Part shown: piece by piece, positions 51,311 through 60,250 of the stretch
How positions within the stretch are numbered: position 1 is the first letter of the stretch
Layout: the number at the start of each line of letters is the position of its first letter
From: Actinoplanes solisilvae
GTDB taxonomy: Bacteria > Actinomycetota > Actinomycetes > Mycobacteriales > Micromonosporaceae
Direction: 5' to 3'
NCBI RefSeq assembly: GCF_003999975.1
Contig: NZ_RJAC01000019.1
Coordinates: 62,001 to 126,000, forward strand
Length of the DNA stretch: 64,000 bases
Notes under the pieces: generated by a model
What the model saw: the letters and a program-made list of their open reading frames with translations, nothing else
Database searches by the model: none
Told to the model about the DNA's origin: nothing
Translations under genes and position numbers: made by a program

Positions 51311-52012
51311 GTGCTGATAACCCTGGAAAGACTGACGAAGACGTTCGGGTCGACGGTCGCCGTCGACGGGCTCGATCTCGAGGTGCGGCCCGGCCGGGTG
51401 ACCGGGTTCCTCGGGCCCAACGGCGCCGGCAAGTCGACCACGCTGCGGATGATCCTCGGGCTGGACCGGCCGACGTCCGGGCGCGCCCTCCTCGACGGGC
51501 GGCCCTATGCGGCGTACTCCTGGCCGTTGCGGAAGATCGGTGCCGTGCTGGAGGCGAAGGCGGCGCATCCGGGCCGCAGTGGCCGCAACCATCTGCTGGC
51601 GATGGCCCGCAGCAACGCGATCCCCGCGAGCCGCGTCGACGTCGTCCTGGAGCAGGTCGGAATCGCCGGTGCCGCGCGCAAGCGGACCGGAACGTACTCG
51701 CTCGGCATGGGCCAGCGGCTCGGTCTGGCCGGCGCGCTGCTCGGTGACCCGCCGGTGCTGGTGCTCGACGAACCGGTGAACGGGCTCGACCCCGACGGGG
51801 TGCGCTGGATCCGCGAACTCATGCGATCGCTGGCCGCCGAGGGCCGTACGGTCTTCGTCTCCAGCCACCTGCTCAGCGAGATGCAGGTGACCGCCGACCA
51901 CCTGGTCGTCATCGGCCACGGCCGGCTGGTCGCCGACGCGCCGCTGGACGAGATCGTCGCCGGGCACGCCTCGCTCGAGGACGCCTACTACAGCCTCACC
52001 TCGGTCCGATGA
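51311..52012 (+). CDS. ABC transporter ATP-binding protein
   Basis: A 233-residue NBD. Walker A is G-P-N-G-A-G-K-S-T-T near residues 39-48. The signature is degenerate (Y-S-L-G-M-G-Q-R-L-G-L-A), as is common in DRA/bacitracin-type exporters. Walker B is L-V-L-D-E-P-V-N-G-L-D-P. It is coupled to the permease gene by an ATGA overlap. The two form a drug- or lipid-type exporter; the nearby two-component genes at 53525-55590 may control it. Confidence 0.92.
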   Translation: MLITLERLTKTFGSTVAVDGLDLEVRPGRVTGFLGPNGAGKSTTLRMILGLDRPTSGRALLDGRPYAAYSWPLRKIGAVLEAKAAHPGRSGRNHLLAMARSNAIPASRVDVVLEQVGIAGAARKRTGTYSLGMGQRLGLAGALLGDPPVLVLDEPVNGLDPDGVRWIRELMRSLAAEGRTVFVSSHLLSEMQVTADHLVVIGHGRLVADAPLDEIVAGHASLEDAYYSLTSVR

Positions 52013-52752
52013 GTGAGATGCGGGCGGCGATCGCCGCGGAGTGGACGAAGTTGTGGACGACCCGCACGGTGTGGTGGGCCCTCGTCGCCGCGCTCGTGCT
52101 CATGGCGGCCGGCGCCGGGCAGTACGCGATCTACGCCGACAACGGTGACGTCGACCCGGCCCTGCTGCGCGACGGCGTGGTGCCGCCGGGCACGGTCGCG
52201 GTGCTGGCGCTCGCCTTCGCCCAGCTGGCCTTCCTCGCGCTGGCCATGCTCGTGATGACCGGCGAGTACTCGACCGGCACGATGCGGGCGACCCTGACCT
52301 GGATCCCGGCGCGGGGCCGGCTGCTGCTGGCCAAGAGCGTGGTCGTCGCCGCGGTGACGTTCGTGGCGGGCACGGTCGCCGGGCTGGTGGGCGCCTCGAT
52401 CTCGGTGGCGCTGATCGGGGGCCGCGTCTCGGCCGGTCCGGTCCTGGGCATCGGCGTCTACCTCGCGCTGCTCGGCGTCTTCGCGGTCGGTCTGGGCGCG
52501 GTGCTGCGCGGCCCGGTGGTGACGCTGGTCGTGCTGCTGATGCTGGTCGTGGTGCTGCCGCCGCTGCTCCAGCTGCCCGAGATCGGTGTGCTGACCGCGA
52601 TCGCCGACGGGCTGCCGGGAGTGGCCGGCAACCACTTCCTGCTGGGCGACTCCGACCCGTACGCCCCGGGTCTGGGTCTCCTGATCGTGACGGGGTGGGC
52701 GGTGGCCGCGTTCCTGGCCGGGCGCGGCGAACTGCGCAGGCGCGACGCCTAA
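52009..52752 (+). CDS. ABC-2 type permease
   Basis: A 247-residue membrane protein with six helices, starting M-S-E-M-R-A-A-I-A-A-E-W-T-K-L-W-T-T-R, which is typical of ABC-2 permeases in actinomycetes. The T-G-E-Y-S-T-G-T-M-R motif near residue 84 is also characteristic. It is partnered with the ATPase upstream. Its stop overlaps the stop of the convergent lipoprotein gene by four bases. Confidence 0.9.
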   Translation: MSEMRAAIAAEWTKLWTTRTVWWALVAALVLMAAGAGQYAIYADNGDVDPALLRDGVVPPGTVAVLALAFAQLAFLALAMLVMTGEYSTGTMRATLTWIPARGRLLLAKSVVVAAVTFVAGTVAGLVGASISVALIGGRVSAGPVLGIGVYLALLGVFAVGLGAVLRGPVVTLVVLLMLVVVLPPLLQLPEIGVLTAIADGLPGVAGNHFLLGDSDPYAPGLGLLIVTGWAVAAFLAGRGELRRRDA

Positions 52753-53462
52753 TCGCGCCAGGCGCGGACGGCCTTGGCGGCCTCGCGCGTGAACGTGCCG
52801 GCGAGTTCGGGGACGGTGCTGCTGCGTTCGTATTCGCTGTCGTAGAGCACCGTCACCGCCGTGCCGAAGCGCATGACCACGATCCGGTTCGTCTGCTCGC
52901 CGCCGGTCGGTTCGCCGGGCAGGTCGAGCTGGGGCTGAACCAGGTCGATGGTCAGCGCTTCGTCGGCGGCACCGGACAACGGCTTCGTCCGCACGGTGAC
53001 GGTGTTCTCGCCGCTCGAGAAGGAACGGCAGGCGGCCAGGCCGTCCCGCGCCCGCTGCATGAACCGGGTCGCGCTGTCACCACCGTACGATCTGATGGTC
53101 TGATAGAGGATGCCGTGGGGAACCGAGCCGGCCGGGTCGCCCGGTCGCTTGTAGATGGTCATCATGGCCGCGCTCGCCACGACACCCTCGCCGGCGGCCA
53201 GTTCGCGGTCGCAGAGCTTCGGCACCGCCGCGTCGCCCTCGGCCTTCCGGCGGTCCTCACGTCGCATGTTCTCGGGCATCGTGAAGAACGCACTCGCGGG
53301 GATCGTGCGCACCGTTTCGGTCGTTTCCACCGCCGCCGGGGTGGTACCGCTCGTTGTACCGACGGTTGCGCCGCCTGTTGTTCCGGGTGTTGTGCCGCCC
53401 GTTGTACTGCAGCCGGCCAGGGCCAGGGCCAGCATCGGAATCAGGGTGCGGCGGTAGCGCAT
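52749..53462 (-). CDS. Lipoprotein, function unknown (PknH-like sensor domain possible)
   Basis: A 237-residue exported lipoprotein: M-R-Y-R-R, hydrophobic core, lipobox L-A-G-C at about 15-18. A Thr/Gly-rich linker (repeated T-T-x-G) leads to a folded domain from about residue 50. Two cysteines (L-C-D-R-E and A-A-C-R-S-F) probably form a disulphide. The pattern recalls extracellular PknH-type sensor domains of actinobacteria, but I am not certain. It lies 62 bases downstream of the response regulator on the same strand. Confidence 0.65.
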   Translation of the reverse strand: MRYRRTLIPMLALALAGCSTTGGTTPGTTGGATVGTTSGTTPAAVETTETVRTIPASAFFTMPENMRREDRRKAEGDAAVPKLCDRELAAGEGVVASAAMMTIYKRPGDPAGSVPHGILYQTIRSYGGDSATRFMQRARDGLAACRSFSSGENTVTVRTKPLSGAADEALTIDLVQPQLDLPGEPTGGEQTNRIVVMRFGTAVTVLYDSEYERSSTVPELAGTFTREAAKAVRAWRD

Positions 53463-53524
53463 GCGCGTCTCCTCCGGTGGGGGTCGTAGATCATTTCCCG
53501 ACCCGCGCCGGTCGGAAACCTGGC

Positions 53525-54169
53525 CTAGAGCAGACCGGCCTCGTAGGCGAGAATCGCGGCCTGCACGCGGTTTCGCACCCCGAGGCGGCTCAGCAGACTG
53601 CTGACGTACGCCTTCACGGTGCCCTCGACCAGGAAGAGCCGCCGCCCGATCTCCGCGTTGGACAGACCCTTGCCGACCAGGATCAGCACCTCACGTTCCC
53701 GGTCGGTGAGGGCCTGCACCCGGCCGCGGGCGGCGGCGCCGGAGCCCAAGCGGGGCCCGGCCAGATCGGTGATGACGCGGTGGGCCACTCGGGGCGAGAG
53801 ATAGGCCGCGCCGCCCGCCACGGCCCGGATCGCGGTGGTCAGCTCGCGCGGGTCGCTCGACTTGAGCAGGAAACCCGCCGCGCCGGCCGCGATGGCCCGC
53901 ACGATGTAGTCGTCCTCGCCGAACGTGGTCAGCACGAGAACCCCGGTCGCGGGAGCCACGCGACGGATCTCGGCCGCGGCCGTCAAACCGTCCATCGTGG
54001 GCATGCGGATGTCGAGCAGCACGACCGCGGGCCGATGGCGGCGCACCGACTCGACCGCCGCGGCGCCGTCACCGGCCTCGGCGACGACCTCGATGCCGCC
54101 GTCGTTGTCGAGGATCGCACGGATCCCGGCCCGGATCATCGCCTCGTCGTCGGCGATCACGACCTTCAC
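53525..54169 (-). CDS. Two-component response regulator, NarL/LuxR family
   Basis: A 214-residue regulator: receiver domain (phospho-Asp53 in V-V-L-L-D-I-R-M-P, conserved Lys in L-L-K-S-S-D-P) and a C-terminal LuxR helix-turn-helix (L-T-D-R-E-R-E-V-L-I-L-V-G-K-G-L-S-N-A-E-I). Its start overlaps the stop of the histidine kinase gene (ATGA). The neighbouring ABC exporter and lipoprotein are possible targets. Confidence 0.94.
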   Translation of the reverse strand: MKVVIADDEAMIRAGIRAILDNDGGIEVVAEAGDGAAAVESVRRHRPAVVLLDIRMPTMDGLTAAAEIRRVAPATGVLVLTTFGEDDYIVRAIAAGAAGFLLKSSDPRELTTAIRAVAGGAAYLSPRVAHRVITDLAGPRLGSGAAARGRVQALTDREREVLILVGKGLSNAEIGRRLFLVEGTVKAYVSSLLSRLGVRNRVQAAILAYEAGLL

Positions 54170-55590
54170 TTCAGGTGCTCCTTGCCGCTGAGCCGGCCGT
54201 CGGTGAAGCAGAGCCGATAGGCGGCGTCGGCCAGCGGGAAGTTGCCGTCGGAGTAGAGCTCGCAGCCCGGCTTGCGCGGCCCCGGAGCCTGCCGCGCCGG
54301 GAGGTTCATCTGGCTGCGTGGGGTGCCGACGGTCAGGTGCTCGAAGGTGTCCTCGTCGAGCACGGCGCCGGCGACCGCGAACGGGTAATACCCGAGCGCG
54401 GTGACCAGCGCCAGCCCGGCCGTGGTGAGCACGGCGGCGGCGAGGCTGCGGCGGGCCCTTCGTCGCGCGTCCCGCAGTTCGACGACGACCGGCGGCTCCT
54501 CGGGAACGGGGACGGCAACGTGGGGGAGCACCGCGGCGAGGCGGAAACCCCCGTCCGGCGTCGGTTCGGCGGTGAGCGTCCCACCGGCCAGGCGTACGCG
54601 TTCCCGCAGCCCGACGAGGCCGAGGCCGCTCGTGGGCCGCGCGTCAGTGGGGTCGCCGGTGTCGTTGACGACGGTGATCGTTGACCGGTGGCCGTCGTCG
54701 GCGAGCCCGACTCGTACGGTGGCGTTCGGGGCGTGCCGGCTCACGTTGGTGAGGCCCTCGCGCACGATGCGGCTCGCGGTTCGCTCGGCCGCCGGCGGCA
54801 GTTCGCCGGTGCGCGCCACGAGGATCGTCATGCCGGCGTCACGGAACCTCTCCACCAGCGCCTCGGCGTGCTCGCCGGCCGGTTCGAGCGGAGCTTCCTC
54901 ATCGGGCTCGCGCAGCACGCCGATGATCTCGCGGAGCTGGTCGGTGGCGGTGGCGGCCGACTCCCGGATGCGGGCCGCGGCGGCCTGCTGACGCTCGGCG
55001 AGGCCGGGTGTGGTCTCCAGGGCGCCGGCGCCGAGCGCGATGAGGCTCAGCTCATGGCCCAGCGAGTCGTGCATCTCCTGCGCGATGCGTGCCCGTTCGC
55101 GCAGGCGCGCCTCGCGCACGACGATGCGGCGTTCGTACTCGAGCCGGGCGGCCCGTTCCCAGCCGGCCGAGACGAGCCGGGCGCTCTGCCGCCGGTAGCG
55201 GCCGACCAGCCACGGCAGGATCCCGAGCAGCAGCAACGACATCGCCAGCCCGAACCACTCGGACGGCCCGACGTGCAGCAGCCCCAGGTTCAGCGCCGAA
55301 CCCCCGGCCGCGACCGCCGCGAAACACCAGGCGACGGCCCGCAACCGCTCGGTGCGCAGCCCGACGAGATAGCTGAGCACGGGCAGCGCGAAGACGAAGT
55401 TCCCGTCGGCCAGCGTCCCGACCAGCGCGATCAGCCACGCCACGATCGGCCGTCGCCGCGCCGTCACCACCGCGACAGCAGCCACCGCGAGGGCCGCGGC
55501 CGCCCCGCCCCAATTGCGGCTCAGCGTTTGGTTGGCCACCACCGGCGCAACAAGCACCACCCCGACCAGCCGCTCCCGCCACCCGCGCAT
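54166..55590 (-). CDS. Sensor histidine kinase (HisKA_3) with extra C-terminal membrane and outside domain
   Basis: A 474-residue kinase. About five N-terminal helices (residues 5-140) precede the dimerisation domain with phospho-His in R-I-A-Q-E-M-H-D-S-L-G-H near residue 180. The HATPase part contains G-L-G-L-V-G-L-R-E-R-V near residue 330. Unusually, a further membrane helix follows (A-A-V-L-T-T-A-G-L-A-L-V-T-A-L, about 395-415). About 60 outside residues with two Cys (G-C-E-L-Y-S-D and L-C-F-T-D) then end the protein. Most NarX/DesK-type kinases stop after the ATPase domain. It is paired with the response regulator. Confidence 0.92.
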   Translation of the reverse strand: MRGWRERLVGVVLVAPVVANQTLSRNWGGAAAALAVAAVAVVTARRRPIVAWLIALVGTLADGNFVFALPVLSYLVGLRTERLRAVAWCFAAVAAGGSALNLGLLHVGPSEWFGLAMSLLLLGILPWLVGRYRRQSARLVSAGWERAARLEYERRIVVREARLRERARIAQEMHDSLGHELSLIALGAGALETTPGLAERQQAAAARIRESAATATDQLREIIGVLREPDEEAPLEPAGEHAEALVERFRDAGMTILVARTGELPPAAERTASRIVREGLTNVSRHAPNATVRVGLADDGHRSTITVVNDTGDPTDARPTSGLGLVGLRERVRLAGGTLTAEPTPDGGFRLAAVLPHVAVPVPEEPPVVVELRDARRRARRSLAAAVLTTAGLALVTALGYYPFAVAGAVLDEDTFEHLTVGTPRSQMNLPARQAPGPRKPGCELYSDGNFPLADAAYRLCFTDGRLSGKEHLK

Positions 55591-55663
55591 CCGGCCAGGC
55601 TATCGACGCCCCACCGACCGTCACCACTGACGAAAGTCATACCGGGCCGTCGAACCCGCCCGG

Positions 55664-56692
55664 CTATTCGCAGCCGAGGATGTTCCGGTAACCGGCGGGC
55701 GGATGGCCCGCGACGGTTTTGTCCGCTACATCCCAGTAGAACGCGGGCCAGTCGCTCGTGACGCTCATCCGACGGACGGCCTTCCAGTCGTGGCTGCCGC
55801 GCAGGGCGTCGGTGGCCCTCGACCGGGCGGCACGGTCGCCGGCCTGGTCGGCCCGGATCCACTCGGCGACCCAGCCGCAGTTGACCCGGGAGAACAGTGC
55901 GACGCCGAAGGAGACACGGTCGTTGACACCCGGGACCTCGAAGGCGAAGCCGGGCGGCAGCGGCACGTCGTCGAGGTCCGTCGCCGCCGCCTTCGCGGCC
56001 CGGGCCGGGGTGACGATCTCGGGCGGCAGCGCGGCGAGCCAGGTAGCCGCGTCGACGAGACGGATCCGGTCGCGGACGCGGTCGAACTCCGCCCGGGTCC
56101 AGCCGTCGCTCACGGTGCTGAACTCGGCCGCGACGCCGTCGCGCGGGCGCATCATCACGACGTAACGGTCGGCGCGCAGGCGGAACTGGGTGGCCGGCCG
56201 ACCGTCGACCTTGACCGGGGTGGCCGGGTCGTCGCGGAACCGGTCCAGATAGGGCTCGTGCTCCCACGCGGGATAGAAGTTCACCTCCAGATGCAGCTGC
56301 CCCTTCCGGAAGGTCATGGTGCCGTTCTCGTCGGTGAATCCGTTCGCGGCGATCGCCTTCCACCCGGGATCGTCGACGAGCAGGCGGGGGAACTGCCTGG
56401 GCTTCGCCGGGGAGTCACCCACCGGCACCGGCGCCCCCGACGACGACGGTGGCGCGGCGACGGGCAGCGCAGGCGTGCCCGAGCCGCGGACGATCAGGGG
56501 GACGGCGACGGCGGCCGCGGTGACGACGGCGGCCGCGGCAGCGATCGCCAGCCGCCGCGGGAAGGCGTGGCGGACAGGGGTGGGGGCAGACAAGATTTCC
56601 TCCAGCAGGCTCTGTTGCGCCCCGTCGAGGTCGCGCACGACCTGCGGCCGGTAGGGATCAGCGTCGCGGATCGCGCGGTCGAAGTCGCTCAT
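55664..56692 (-). CDS. Membrane-anchored partner of the ECF sigma factor (CU044_5270-like)
   Basis: A 342-residue protein. A cytoplasmic N-terminus (about 1-45, starting S-D-F-D-R-A-I-R-D-A-D-P-Y-R) is followed by one membrane helix (about 48-70, L-A-I-A-A-A-A-A-V-V-T). A Pro/Ser linker and a large outside domain with a few Cys come next. Such genes follow ECF sigma genes in actinomycetes and probably encode anti-sigma factors (CU044_5270 family, from memory). The ATG at 56692 overlaps the sigma gene stop (ATGA), which sets the start. Confidence 0.75.
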   Translation of the reverse strand: MSDFDRAIRDADPYRPQVVRDLDGAQQSLLEEILSAPTPVRHAFPRRLAIAAAAAVVTAAAVAVPLIVRGSGTPALPVAAPPSSSGAPVPVGDSPAKPRQFPRLLVDDPGWKAIAANGFTDENGTMTFRKGQLHLEVNFYPAWEHEPYLDRFRDDPATPVKVDGRPATQFRLRADRYVVMMRPRDGVAAEFSTVSDGWTRAEFDRVRDRIRLVDAATWLAALPPEIVTPARAAKAAATDLDDVPLPPGFAFEVPGVNDRVSFGVALFSRVNCGWVAEWIRADQAGDRAARSRATDALRGSHDWKAVRRMSVTSDWPAFYWDVADKTVAGHPPAGYRNILGCE

Positions 56693-57237
56693 CTGCGTTC
56701 CTCCGGGGCGGGTAGTGCCAGTACATGTCCGGCTTTGCTGAAGTCGTGACCGAGCAGGTCGCGCAGCCGCGACCGGGCCCGGGAGAGCCGGGTGCGCACG
56801 GTGGCCGCGCTGAGGTTCAGCACCTCGGCGACCTCGCGAGGTTCCAGGCCCTCCCACGCGGTCAGCCGCAGCACCTCGCGGTCGAGCTCACCGAGTCGCG
56901 CGAGCGCCGCCCGCACCGCCACCTGCTGCGACACCTCGGCCGCCGGGTCGGTGACGACGCCGGTCGCGAGACGTTCCCGCAGGCGTGCACCCAGCCGTTC
57001 CCGGCGCCGGCCGCCACGATTCTGATTGGACAGCACGCGCCGCGCGACGCCGTACAGCCACAGGCGTGCCTCATCGCCGCCGGGTATCTCGGGATGGCGC
57101 CGCCACGCGATGAGGAAGGTCTCGGCGACCACGTCGGCCGCGTCCTCCGGTTGGTCCACCCGCCGCATCGCGTAAGCCAGGAGCGGTTCGAAATTATCGG
57201 CGTACACGTGTCGAAAACGTTCGGTGCCGGGACTCAC
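56689..57237 (-). CDS. ECF RNA polymerase sigma factor
   Basis: A 182-residue group IV sigma factor. Region 2 is at about residues 8-75 (F-E-P-L-L-A-Y-A-M-R-R, then D-A-A-D-V-V-A-E-T-F-L-I-A-W-R-R). Region 4 is at about 115-165 (L-G-E-L-D-R-E-V-L-R-L-T-A-W-E-G-L-E-P-R-E-V-A-E-V-L). Unlike the SigJ-type factor at 11763 it has no extra domain. It is coupled to the membrane partner, so a surface signal probably releases it. The GTG at 57237 starts it. Confidence 0.93.
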   Translation of the reverse strand: MSPGTERFRHVYADNFEPLLAYAMRRVDQPEDAADVVAETFLIAWRRHPEIPGGDEARLWLYGVARRVLSNQNRGGRRRERLGARLRERLATGVVTDPAAEVSQQVAVRAALARLGELDREVLRLTAWEGLEPREVAEVLNLSAATVRTRLSRARSRLRDLLGHDFSKAGHVLALPAPEERR

Positions 57238-57302
57238 ACCGTTCTCATGTCCGGCTGCGCGGCGATCGTGACACTCAGACCGTCACCGCTCACCGTCGCC
57301 GG

Positions 57303-58103
57303 TCAGAGGATGGGGCGGAACACGCCGAGGGCTATCGACAGGCTGATGGCCAGGGCCGAGAGGGCGAGCGCGACCACGACCAGCGCGATGTCGGCGGGGC
57401 GGAAGACCTGCTTTCGGGCGTACGACCGAGGATGTCCTGAGTCGAAGCCGCGCGCGTCCATCGCCACCGCCAGGCGGCCGCCGCGGCGCAGGGCGCCGAC
57501 CAGCAGGGCGAAGGCGGTCGAGACGAAAAGGCGTACGGCGGTCACGGGGTTGCGGCCCGCGTCGATGCCCCGGGCTCGCCTCGCCAGGGTGAGCATCTGC
57601 CATTCCTGGCCGAGCAGGGGGAGCAGGCGGAAGGCGGCCAGCGCGCCGATCGCGAAGCGGGCGGGGGCCTTCGCGTTCTGCACGAGCGCGTCGGCCAGGT
57701 CGGTCGGGTCGGTGGTGGCGAAGACGAGCACACCGGGGACGGCCACCGCGAACAGGCGCAGGATCAGGCCGGAGGCGGAGAGCAGCACGCCGGTGGTCAC
57801 GTCGAACGGGCCCAGGCCGAGCAGCAGGGTGCCGGTGCGGTTGGCCGAGAACAGGACCATCGTCACCAGCAGGCCGAGCGACGCGACCAGCACCGGCCAG
57901 GCGCGGCGGGCCAGCAATCCGTAGCGGACGCCGAAGAACGGGACCACGGCCAGCTCGATCAGCAGGGCCAAAGCCGGGGTGAGCGGGTCGAGCGTGGCGA
58001 TCAACGGCAGTGAGAAGAGCAGCGCGGCGGCGAGCTTGGCGACCGGGTTGCGGCGGGCCAGAGGCGCCGAGGGGTCGGCGATCGGTTGGACGACGAGGGT
58101 CAT
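57303..58103 (-). CDS. ykoC: ECF transporter T component (YkoC type)
   Basis: A 266-residue EcfT membrane protein with five to six helices. Two Ala-Arg-Gly coupling motifs are visible: R-A-R-G-I-D-A-G and D-A-R-G-F-D-S-G. These helices transmit ATP-driven movement to the S component. The ATG at 58103 gives M-T-L-V-V-Q-P-I-A-D-P. It is the last gene of the TPP-riboswitch operon with the ATPase and S component upstream, so it should serve hydroxymethylpyrimidine/thiamine uptake. Confidence 0.9.
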   Translation of the reverse strand: MTLVVQPIADPSAPLARRNPVAKLAAALLFSLPLIATLDPLTPALALLIELAVVPFFGVRYGLLARRAWPVLVASLGLLVTMVLFSANRTGTLLLGLGPFDVTTGVLLSASGLILRLFAVAVPGVLVFATTDPTDLADALVQNAKAPARFAIGALAAFRLLPLLGQEWQMLTLARRARGIDAGRNPVTAVRLFVSTAFALLVGALRRGGRLAVAMDARGFDSGHPRSYARKQVFRPADIALVVVALALSALAISLSIALGVFRPIL

Positions 58104-58140
58104 GAGCGCCACCACGCGGGGAACGGCTGCACTGCGAGGG

Positions 58141-59571
58141 TCATGAGCGCCGCCGGCGGGGGAGCGGGTCCTTGAGGCGGGCGGTGCCGAGCTGGAAGGT
58201 GCGGTCGGCCAGGGTCTGCACGAAGTCGTCGTCGTGGGTGACGGCGACGATCGCGTGGCCGTCGTCGCGCAGCGTGGCCAGCAGCGTGACCAGCTCGATC
58301 CAGGTGCGACGGTCCTGCCCGAAGGTGGGTTCGTCGAGCACCAGCAGCCGCGGGGCGGTGGCGAGCGCGGTCGCCACGCTCAGCCGCCGCGCCTCACCAC
58401 CGGAGAGGGTGTACGGGTTGGCCCGCGCGAGCTTGCCGAGGCGCAGCCGTTCGAGCAGGTCGTCGACGGTGCGCGCGATCTCGGACGGCGTACGGCCGAG
58501 GCGGCGCGGGCCGACCGCCAGCTCGTCGGCGACCCGGGACGTGACGAACTGGTGTTCCGGGTTCTGGAAGACCGACCCGATGCGCCCGGTGAGGGTCGCG
58601 GCGCGCCATTTGTGAAGCGCGCGCTCGTCGCCGAATCCGCGCACCTGTCCGCCGGTCGGGGCGAGCAGGCCGCCGAGCAGCAGCGCCAATGTCGACTTGC
58701 CCGCGCCGTTCGGGCCGGTGACCGCGAGCACCTCGCCCTCGCCCACACCCAGCGACACCGACGCGAGCCTTTGGGCGACCGTGACCTGCTCGGCGCGTAC
58801 GAGATCGGGGGTGGCCGCCGTGGCTGACCTGAGCGCCGGAATCGTGAAGCCGGGCACCCAGACGCCCTCGTCGGCGAGCTTGTCGCCGTAGGCCGCGAAG
58901 ACCATCTCGGGCGCGCCGTCCGCCCGCACGCCGCCGCCCGGCTCGAGCACCACCACCCGGTCGACCAGCGGCAACGCCTCCGTCACGCGGTGTTCGACGA
59001 GGATCATCGTGGCGTCGTCGCGGGACTGTGCGAGGGATTCGCGTACGAGATCGGCGCCGGCCGGGTCGAGGTTGGCGGTCGGCTCGTCGAGCAGCAGCAG
59101 GCGGGGCCGCAGCGCCAGCGCGCCGGCCAGGGCCAGCCGCTGCGCCTCCCCGCCGGAGAGCGCGGCCGTCGAGCGGGTGATCGGATAGGGGAAGCCGACC
59201 CGGTCGAGCGCGTCGCTGACCCAGGGCCAGATCTGCGCGGCGGGCACCCCGCGGTTCTCGAGGCCGAACGCGACGTCGTCGCCGCTGCGGGCCATCACGA
59301 GCTGGGTCTGCGGATCTTGGAAGACGATGCCGACCCGGTCGCGGGCGTGCAGCGGGTCGAGGCCGTCGATCTCGATCGTGCCCGCGGACTCACCCGAGTC
59401 GGCCGGCAGCAGCCCGGCCAGCGCGGCGAGCAGGGTGCTCTTGCCGGCCCCGGAAGGACCGAGCAGGAGCACCCGTTCGCCGTGCGCGATGTGCAGGTCG
59501 ACGTCGCGGACCGCCCAGGCCTTCCGGCCGGCGTGCCGCCAGCCGAAACCGCGGAGTACGACGTCGCTCAT
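58141..59571 (-). CDS. ykoD: ECF transporter tandem ATPase (YkoD type)
   Basis: A 476-residue protein with two fused ABC ATPase domains. Domain 1 has G-P-S-G-A-G-K-S-T near residue 38, L-S-G-G-E-A-Q-R-L-A-L, and L-L-L-D-E-P-T. Domain 2 has G-P-N-G-A-G-K-S-T near residue 288, L-S-G-G-E-A-R-R-L-S-V, and L-V-L-D-E-P-T. All catalytic motifs are intact in both halves. It starts 18 bases after ykoE. A 17-base repeat (CGAGGGTCATGAGCGCC) brackets the short gap to ykoC. Confidence 0.93.
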   Translation of the reverse strand: MSDVVLRGFGWRHAGRKAWAVRDVDLHIAHGERVLLLGPSGAGKSTLLAALAGLLPADSGESAGTIEIDGLDPLHARDRVGIVFQDPQTQLVMARSGDDVAFGLENRGVPAAQIWPWVSDALDRVGFPYPITRSTAALSGGEAQRLALAGALALRPRLLLLDEPTANLDPAGADLVRESLAQSRDDATMILVEHRVTEALPLVDRVVVLEPGGGVRADGAPEMVFAAYGDKLADEGVWVPGFTIPALRSATAATPDLVRAEQVTVAQRLASVSLGVGEGEVLAVTGPNGAGKSTLALLLGGLLAPTGGQVRGFGDERALHKWRAATLTGRIGSVFQNPEHQFVTSRVADELAVGPRRLGRTPSEIARTVDDLLERLRLGKLARANPYTLSGGEARRLSVATALATAPRLLVLDEPTFGQDRRTWIELVTLLATLRDDGHAIVAVTHDDDFVQTLADRTFQLGTARLKDPLPRRRRS

Positions 59572-59589
59572 ATCGTGAATCGAACCAAA

Positions 59590-60162
59590 TCAGACGAGCG
59601 CGCGCGACCGGCCCGCCGGGAAGCGGTCCAGCACGCCGGTCGGCGCCAGCGCGCGGACCAGCAGCAGGCTGCCGAGACCGGCGATGACCAGCGACGACGC
59701 CGCGGTGATCAGGATGTACGGGAGTCGGAACGAGCCCCACGCGGTGTCGGGGTACCAGACGAAGACGTCGTAGACGGCGGCCACGACGCCGGCCGTCGCG
59801 CCCGCGAGCAGCGCCACCGGCAGCTTGTAGACCTTGTAGGCGAAGATCGCAAAGATCAGCTCGGCGCCGAGGGCCTCGAGCGGGCCCTGGACCACCAGCG
59901 TCCACCCCCAGCTCGTGCCGATGGCGACCGAGACGAGCGCGGCCAGCGTGAGCGTGTAGAAGGCGGCGCCCGGCTTACGGATGATCAGCGCGCCGAGCAC
60001 GGCGGGGACGAGCCAGACGCCGTACAGCAGGGCCCGGCCGGGCAGCGGGATCGCGTCGGCCGGACCGTTGTAGAGCAGGCCCCACGCCCAGAAGATCACG
60101 CCGAAGGCCACGGCCACGATCGAGGCGATCACGATGTCGATCGTGCGCCAGCGGTTATTCAT
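59590..60162 (-). CDS. ykoE: ECF transporter substrate-binding S component (YkoE type)
   Basis: A 190-residue membrane protein with five to six helices, starting M-N-N-R-W-R-T-I-D-I-V-I-A-S-I-V-A-V-A-F-G and containing E-A-L-G-A-E-L-I-F-A near residue 98, which matches YkoE proteins that bind thiamine precursors. It is first in the operon behind a TPP riboswitch. Its ribosome site GGGAGG (60170-60175) lies seven bases before the ATG and can be masked by CCTCCC at 60186-60191. Confidence 0.92.
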   Translation of the reverse strand: MNNRWRTIDIVIASIVAVAFGVIFWAWGLLYNGPADAIPLPGRALLYGVWLVPAVLGALIIRKPGAAFYTLTLAALVSVAIGTSWGWTLVVQGPLEALGAELIFAIFAYKVYKLPVALLAGATAGVVAAVYDVFVWYPDTAWGSFRLPYILITAASSLVIAGLGSLLLVRALAPTGVLDRFPAGRSRALV

Positions 60163-60169
60163 GATGAAA

Positions 60170-60228
60170 CCTCCCAGTTTGTACCGGGAGGAGACGCACG
60201 CCGTGGATCCGGGCGAACCCGGACACGG
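60170..60228 (-). promoter_or_regulatory. Riboswitch expression platform: SD-masking helix and UUCG hairpin
   Basis: Read on the minus strand, CCTCCC (60191-60186) can pair with GGGAGG (60175-60170), the ykoE ribosome site, over a 10-base loop. Just upstream, TCCGGG-TTCG-CCCGGA (60223-60208) forms a stem with a UUCG loop, extended by CCGTG/CACGG after a two-base bulge (60228-60201). The layout indicates translational control by ribosome-site masking. Confidence 0.7.
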
Positions 60229-60250
60229 CGCGGCTGGAGAAAAGACCGAA

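Noticed and set aside
58090-58160. 17-base direct repeat CGAGGGTCATGAGCGCC at the ykoC start and ykoD end as a mobile-element scar
   Set aside because: It is 40 bases apart within one operon; a local duplication at a gene junction is the simpler explanation, with no element between the copies.
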